A stretch of DNA of 24,476 nt from Welwitschia mirabilis (lineage: Eukaryota > Gnetophyta > Gnetopsida > Welwitschiales): NCBI GenBank assembly GCA_051453625.1, contig JBOZIK010000001.1:222545452-222569927 (forward strand), written 5' to 3'. Shown here piece by piece: positions 19,997 through 24,476 of this stretch (position 1 is the stretch's first letter; the number at the start of each line of letters is the position of its first letter). The notes beneath the pieces were generated by a model that was not told the DNA's origin, ran no database searches, and saw only the letters and a program-made list of their open reading frames with translations. Position numbers and translations under genes: made by a program.

Positions 19997-22900
19997 GTTC
20001 TCTGTTTTCTCACTGTCATTTCCTGTTTCTTTATATCAAAGCCCTGTTGCCTTAATATCTGATTTAGTTTTGTCTCGGGTGCGATCTTTCTTTCGTTCTA
20101 GAAGATCTAGCGTATTTCGTGATATTATCGTAGATGTTCTAGTTATATTGATATCGTTGCTTGTGCTCTATACGGATCCTTTTTTTTTTGTTTTGCGTTT
20201 CGCAATTTGTTAAAATAGCGTTTTCCCAACCGTGCAGGCGGCGTCCGGAGCAGTACACTGTCAACTAATGGACGCTGTGCATCCTGGAGTTGTTCCTATG
20301 CATAAGGTTTGTGTTCTAAAACATAAACTAGAACTTTGCGCTTTTCATTTGGCTTTTATTTTAGCTTTTGTACATGCAATGCTCTGTGTTTTCCGTTCTG
20401 TCTCTGATGCAACGCAATGCCTGTTCTGTTTTATCTTCCTTAGGTCAATTTTGATGCAAAGAACGAGTACGAGATGATCCAGAATTACAAAGTGCTTCAA
20501 GACGTTTTCAACAAACTAAAAATTACCAAGGTTTGATGCGCATTCATTGATGTGATTCTTCGTTTCTTTCGATATATTAAAGACTTTTAACTTATGTTTC
20601 TGAACTAATACTTCCACGAGAATTTCCCGTGGAAAGCTAAGCTTAAAGCTTTGTAATATCCAAAACGTATCTCAGTTTAGTCTTCTCGTTCGCATATTTA
20701 CAATTTGAATCCAGAGCGTCTTGTCTTATTGCTAGACATGTATAGCTGTAATTTGTAAACGGATGGCCCTTATAGCAAATGGCAAACTTGTAATGATTTC
20801 CTTTTGACATTGCTAAGCAATGCTATTAGCCGGAGCGTCCAACATATAAGCCCGCTACGCCATTTCATCGACCTCGCCGATTCTTTTTGCACATGCCTTG
20901 GTTCATTATCAACCCTCTGGCCAAACGAAAATTGCTATTTTGCTAATTGGTTACACATAGTCATTCGCTTTTGCACGATACTATTATTGAATGCGCTGAT
21001 TTTGAAAGCATTGACTGTTCATTGGAGATATCTAGCATTTTAACAGAGTTTTGTAAATTACAGAAAAGATAATCGCCGTTAGTTGGAAACTCTTTATCGA
21101 TGGTCTCATTACCTTGGAAACTTCGTAAATTACAGAATTTTGTCCTTCGTAGTTTTTAACTAGACTTTTCACATCTTTTAGGGAACAGAAGAGTTTCTTT
21201 CATACATTCTTTTCTTCGATTAGCATCTGCTTTCGATAGCTTGGTGTCGGATTTGGGATTTTGAGCATTTTATAATGGTGAAGGAAGTAGTCATGTTCTC
21301 TCTTCTATCATGAGTTGTTCCATCGTGTACTTAAAAATGACATTAAGTTGGGTTTTATAATTTCTGCTTTCCTAATTTAACCAAATTCTAGCCAGAAGAT
21401 ATGCAGTCTACAAGTCTTTAAAACTGTGTTTGTATTTGCTATTGTTTTCGCATGGTGCTTTCATGGAAAAGGAACTTATTCAGACTCGTACATGCTAGTT
21501 TGATTTAAAATGTTGGATTTCATTTGGTTGAAGAAAGAGTGTTGGTTTTTAAAAGGATATTAATCTTAGGGTGAAGGGCTATAGAGTTGTTTTGAAGCTA
21601 AAGCTAAATGCAGTAAATTTGGTTTGAATATGTACCTATAGCTTGATTCTTACGGGGTTTTCCTTTTTGCAGTATATTGATGTCAATAAGCTTGTCAAAG
21701 GGCGTCCTTTAGACAACCTGGAATTTATGCAGTGGCTTAAAAGATACTGCGACTCTGTAAATGGCGGCACAATGGCCAAGTAATAACCGCTTTTAATGGC
21801 TTAACAAATTCGATGCTTATTTGACCATGGGGCGTGCTGTTTTGCGTTAATGTATTTCAACAGATTTTGCATGCTGTTTTTTTTGTAGTTATAATGCGTT
21901 AGAAAGGAGAGAGTCTAGTAAAGGGGGTAAAGAAATCAACAAGAAAGGAGCCTCCGCAACTGCAAGTAAGGGAGCGGGAGCTGGGATGAAAAATGCTGCA
22001 GCTGCAAATCCTAGAAGAACTGCTGAACCTTTGGCCACAGTTGTAAACGGAGGTGTTAGGACTCACAGCAGAGCTATCAACAATCCTGTCAACGCCGGAT
22101 CCACTGCACAAAATCCTGTTCCTTTTCATGCTCATCATTCTCAGTTTGATCAAGGAATATACCAGCCTCCTGTTGCCGAAACTGCTGCAGCAGCAGCAGC
22201 GGCGGCGGCAGCAGAGGTAGCTCAGGCTCAGATTCAGACTTTGGATGAAGAGGTTTGAAGGTTTTGCCCTGCTGTGAAGTTAGTTTGTAACTATAACTAA
22301 CAAGATTTCTGGTTGATATTTGTCGATTACGATCTCATAGATTATCTTATTTGATGTAGANNNNNNNNNNNNNNNNNNNNNNNNNNNNNNNNNNNNNNNN
22401 NNNNNNNNNNNNNNNNNNNNNNNNNNNNNNNNNNNNNNNNNNNNNNNNNNNNNNNNNNNNNNNNNNNNNNNNNNNNNNNNNNNNNNNNNNNNNNNNNNNN
22501 NNNNNNNNNNNNNNNNNNNNNNNNNNNNNNNNNNNNNNNNNNNNNNNNNNNNNNNNNNNNNNNNNNNNNNNNNNNNNNNNNNNNNNNNNNNNNNNNNNNN
22601 NNNNNNNNNNNNNNNNNNNNNNNNNNNNNNNNNNNNNNNNNNNNNNNNNNNNNNNNNNNNNNNNNNNNNNNNNNNNNNNNNNNNNNNNNNNNNNNNNNNN
22701 NNNNNNNNNNNNNNNNNNNNNNNNNNNNNNNNNNNNNNNNNNNNNNNNNNNNNNNNNNNNNNNNNNNNNNNNNNNNNNNNNNNNNNNNNNNNNNNNNNNN
22801 NNNNNNNNNNNNNNNNNNNNNNNNNNNNNNNNNNNNNNNNNNNNNNNNNNNNNNNNNNNNNNNNNNNNNNNNNNNNNNNNNNNNNNNNNNNNNNNNNNNN

Positions 22901-23678
22901 NNNNNNNNNNNNNNNNNNNNNNNNNNNNNNNNNNNNNNNNNNNNNNNNNNNNNNNNNNNNNNNNNNNNNNNNNNNNNNNNNNNNNNNNNNNNNNNNNNNN
23001 NNNNNNNNNNNNNNNNNNNNNNNNNNNNNNNNNNNNNNNNNNNNNNNNNNNNNNNATTTCTGGTTGATATTTGTCGTTTCCGTTCTCATAGATTCTCTTA
23101 TTTGATGTAGAAATTTAAACACTTTTGACATTTTTAACCATGTAGATAACCCAGCTGAAGCTCCATCTAGACAGTTTGGAAAAGGAGAGAGACTTTTACT
23201 TTTCGAAGCTCAGGGATATTGAAATATTATGCCTAAATTCAGAGGTGGAACGCACACAGGTAAGACCTATTGGCCACTAGACTGTTATTTGAAATGTGTT
23301 AACACACACTAAGGATTAGATTCAGTTAAATGGGTGGACTTATTCTAGTTTCATTGGCTGGGTTTCCATTCATGATGATAGGTAGCTGCAGCCATTAAAT
23401 TAATTTTGTACGCATCTGAAGATAGCTCCGCCTTAATGGAAGAGGCAGAGGGCATGCTTCATGCCTCATCCAACCAGTCAGCATCAGCAAAAGAAAACGA
23501 CGAAAACGCACCGGAAAGGAGAGGATTGAATAAACGCAAAGTTACAGGGATACCTGATGAAGTGGAAGAAGCCGCAATTCTGAATCTATCTCCAAGGCCA
23601 AGAAGGGACTACAACGCAGGAAACCAGAGCTGGTTCAGTGCATCCTGCCATTCACCTTCGACTTTGACCCTCCGTTGA
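19889..23678 (+). CDS. EB1C: EB1-family microtubule plus-end-binding protein, EB1C-like (7 coding exons)
   Basis: The gene encodes an end-binding protein that tracks growing microtubule plus ends. Joining 19889-19996, 20238-20306, 20444-20530, 21673-21779, 21889-22252, 23146-23259 and 23382-23678 gives an open 381-residue protein. Residues about 10-120 form the calponin-homology domain ([53 protein letters not shown]). Residues about 125-240 are a basic, low-complexity linker with a 10-alanine run (223-232). Residues about 240-293 are the coiled-coil EB1 domain ([19 protein letters not shown]). Residues 294-381 are a tail with a KRK cluster at 334-336. From remembered plant EB1 proteins, [22 protein letters not shown] and the basic non-EEY tail fit EB1C better than EB1A/B. 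In Arabidopsis EB1C is nuclear in interphase and acts on the spindle and phragmoplast. It is longer than the roughly 330 residues I recall for Arabidopsis, mainly in the linker. The start is the first ATG after the likely TATA box, in good context (AAAATGGC). Confidence 0.95.
20238..20306 (+). CDS. EB1C: EB1C-like exon 2
   Basis: This exon codes residues 37-59 (AASGAV to PMHK), the second calponin-homology segment. It is bounded by a GTGCAG acceptor and a GTTTGTG donor, in phase 0 at both ends. The preceding intron (19997-20237, 241 bp) has a T-rich stretch before its acceptor. Confidence 0.93.
20444..20530 (+). CDS. EB1C: EB1C-like exon 3
   Basis: This exon codes residues 60-88 ([13 protein letters not shown] to KLKITK), one of the most conserved EB1 stretches and near the microtubule-contacting face of the calponin-homology domain. 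The acceptor is CTTAG and the donor GTTTGATG. Intron 2 is 137 bp. Confidence 0.93.
20531..21672 (+). other. Intron 3 of the EB1C-like gene (1142 bp)
   Basis: This is the longest sequenced intron. It runs from GTTTGATG to TTTTTGCAG. It has normal CpG content, unlike the repeats upstream, and I recognise no transposon in it. It contains one AACGG core in inverted form (CCGTT, 21076-21080) with a fairly good mitosis-specific-activator-like flank. The open stretch of 79 codons at 20804-21043 has no family resemblance and is treated as chance. Confidence 0.85.
21673..21779 (+). CDS. EB1C: EB1C-like exon 4
   Basis: This exon codes residues 89-123 ([18 protein letters not shown] to GGTMA) and leaves two bases (AA) of codon 124, completed by exon 5 to give Asn. 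The donor is AA|GTAATA. Reading straight on would hit a stop at once (AAG TAA), so the phase-2 splice is needed to stay in frame. This completes the calponin-homology domain. Confidence 0.92.
21889..22252 (+). CDS. EB1C: EB1C-like exon 5 (linker, poly-alanine)
   Basis: The first base completes codon 124, and the exon then codes residues 125-245. It starts [15 protein letters not shown], as in plant EB1C, and continues as a low-complexity basic and Ala/Asn/Pro-rich linker. Ten consecutive alanine codons (GCT, GCA, GCG mixed) lie at 22184-22213. It ends in the first turn of the coiled coil (QIQTLDEE). The acceptor is TTTTTTGTAG and the donor GAG|GTTTGA. Retention of intron 5 would add only Val before a stop and remove the EB1 domain. 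Confidence 0.92.
22253..23145 (+). other. Intron 5 of the EB1C-like gene, with a probably artificial gap
   Basis: The intron runs from GTTTGAAG to CATGTAG. Its middle is 695 N (22361-23055). The 56 bp just before the N run (22305-22360) and the 56 bp just after it (23056-23111) are the same sequence with four mismatches. If these are one locus sequenced twice, the real intron is about 142 bp, in line with introns 2, 4 and 6. Confidence 0.75.
22361..23055. other. Assembly gap (695 N) in intron 5
   Basis: Flanked exactly by the two 56-bp near-identical sequences, hence probably a false gap. The apparent minus-strand ORF across it is an artefact. Confidence 0.95.
23146..23259 (+). CDS. EB1C: EB1C-like exon 6 (EB1 dimerisation domain)
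   Basis: This exon codes residues 246-283. It holds the conserved core of the EB1 domain, [19 protein letters not shown], where the dimeric coiled coil folds into a four-helix bundle that receives partner proteins. The acceptor is CATGTAG, and the donor CAG|GTAAGA is the strongest in the gene. Confidence 0.93.
23382..23678 (+). CDS. EB1C: EB1C-like exon 7 (end of EB1 domain, basic tail, stop)
   Basis: This exon codes residues 284-381 and a TGA stop. [11 protein letters not shown] completes the EB1 domain. An acidic stretch ([12 protein letters not shown]) is followed by [10 protein letters not shown] and a conserved-looking LSPRPRR before the end at TLTLR. There is no C-terminal EEY/F motif. 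The basic tail resembles Arabidopsis EB1C, where it directs nuclear localisation. The acceptor is GATGATAG. Confidence 0.9.
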   Translation, partial: VAAAIKLILYASEDSSALMEEAEGMLHASSNQSASAKENDENAPERRGLNKRKVTGIPDEVEEAAILNLSPRPRRDYNAGNQSWFSASCHSPSTLTLR

Positions 23679-24476
23679 CTTTGTTGCAGCAACATATTCT
23701 CTACTTCACAGAGAGAACGTGTTTCGTCTGTGGTACAAATCACAGTGGTGACACCTCTTCTACCATACATGGATTGTTGCAGAGCCTTGCTTCCATGATT
23801 GAACACGAAGCTCTGCAGCATGCATTCTGCTCAAAATCAGGTCATTCAATACATAGTAGTCATTGTAGGTCATAGATACGGTAGTTTCATATTGAATCAC
23901 AACTTGCTGAAATCAAAAATTCCAATAAGCAATTACAACTGATACTGGATGGTAGCCCGAATATGAGCAAGTTTCTTAATGTTGCATAATTGTTCAGTAA
24001 GGAATCCAACTGAACGTTTTTTTGGCAAACATTCATTTGCTATATATGTGGATGTGTTATTAATTTTGGCTCGGCCAGTCCAACAACAAACAGTTTTCCA
24101 ACGTTACAAATATGAATGTTATCATGCTTATGGTGCAGGTATCACTGTTTACATTTCGATGAAAAACTGAATGGCTCTTAAATTCTTCTCATCTTTTTCA
24201 CTTCCTGAAGCCTTAATGATTGGAGAATGACATGCCTTTGGTAATTGTTGGGTGGAGAGTAAAGGGCCGCCTTGATTTCAGATGACTGATAATTGGGGTT
24301 CCTCTTCTGATTAAGCAACCGCCATAGTCAGAGGCTCACAGCTTTTGGGGTGCCTATAATTTTGCAGTGATTGCTAGTTGATGTTTTCTACTTATGTAGA
24401 CGGTTCTTTTGTTTGTCATTTAGCAAATATCATTATAAAATCACTTTCATTTTACTGCATATTAATAGAAAAAATC
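23679..24476 (+). other. 3' untranslated and downstream region of the EB1C-like gene
   Basis: Base composition and CpG frequency stay gene-like here. No canonical AATAAA is clearly placed, so the poly(A) site cannot be set. Short open stretches at 23675-23875 and 23979-24170 show no recognised domain and are probably untranslated. No transposon is recognised. Confidence 0.4.

Noticed and set aside
20804-21043. 79-codon ORF with hydrophobic stretches
   Set aside because: It lies wholly inside intron 3 and shows no known family features.
21899-22153. 84-codon minus-strand ORF
   Set aside because: It is a shadow of EB1C exon 5 on the opposite strand.
22280-23131. 283-codon minus-strand ORF
   Set aside because: Nearly all of it is N. 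It is an artefact of the gap.
23609-24170. Three short ORFs after the EB1C stop
   Set aside because: No domain, no splice support, and they lie in the expected 3' untranslated region.

Overview
This is a nuclear fragment of a land-plant genome. It carries a spliced plant EB1-type gene with plant-like introns, set beside a long AT-rich, CpG-poor expanse of old retroelements. The very decayed elements and seven runs of N fit a large, repeat-rich draft assembly. A gymnosperm is my guess, but nothing here proves it. No bacterial features, CRISPR array, rRNA gene or intact tRNA gene were seen.

Layout: bases 1-19500 are repeat graveyard. From the left: a degenerate minisatellite of about 44 bp; a minus-strand LTR (679-1166) next to a primer-binding site for initiator tRNA-Met; two diverged copies of an 825-bp sequence on either side of a 100-N gap; short tandem arrays (14 bp and about 67 bp); and a 5'-half Ty3/gypsy element on the minus strand (about 6140-10989) with LTR, leader, gag, protease and the start of reverse transcriptase. 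This is followed by unassigned AT-rich DNA with weak coding-like remnants (14.4-16.8 kb), a decayed Ty1/copia RT/RNase H fragment (17886-18470), and two to three tandem units with tRNA-like boxes that may be SINE-derived (about 18752-19245).

The only convincing gene is at 19889-23678 on the plus strand: a seven-exon EB1 microtubule plus-end-binding protein whose sequence is closest to the plant EB1C subtype. All splice sites are GT-AG and the joined frame is open for 381 codons, so it looks functional. The region just upstream has a TATA-like box and an inverted AACGG core like a mitosis-specific activator element, which suits a cell-division gene. Base composition changes sharply near 19500, where CpG reappears, marking the repeat-to-gene boundary.

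The most useful practical observation is that the 695-N gap in intron 5 is flanked exactly by two near-identical 56-bp sequences. This is the signature of an unmerged contig overlap, so the gap is probably artificial. The most curious biological observations are an approximately 100-bp periodic motif shared by the gypsy leader and LTR, and the tandem tRNA-like units beside the gene. I found no convincing evidence of a wholly new biological system.
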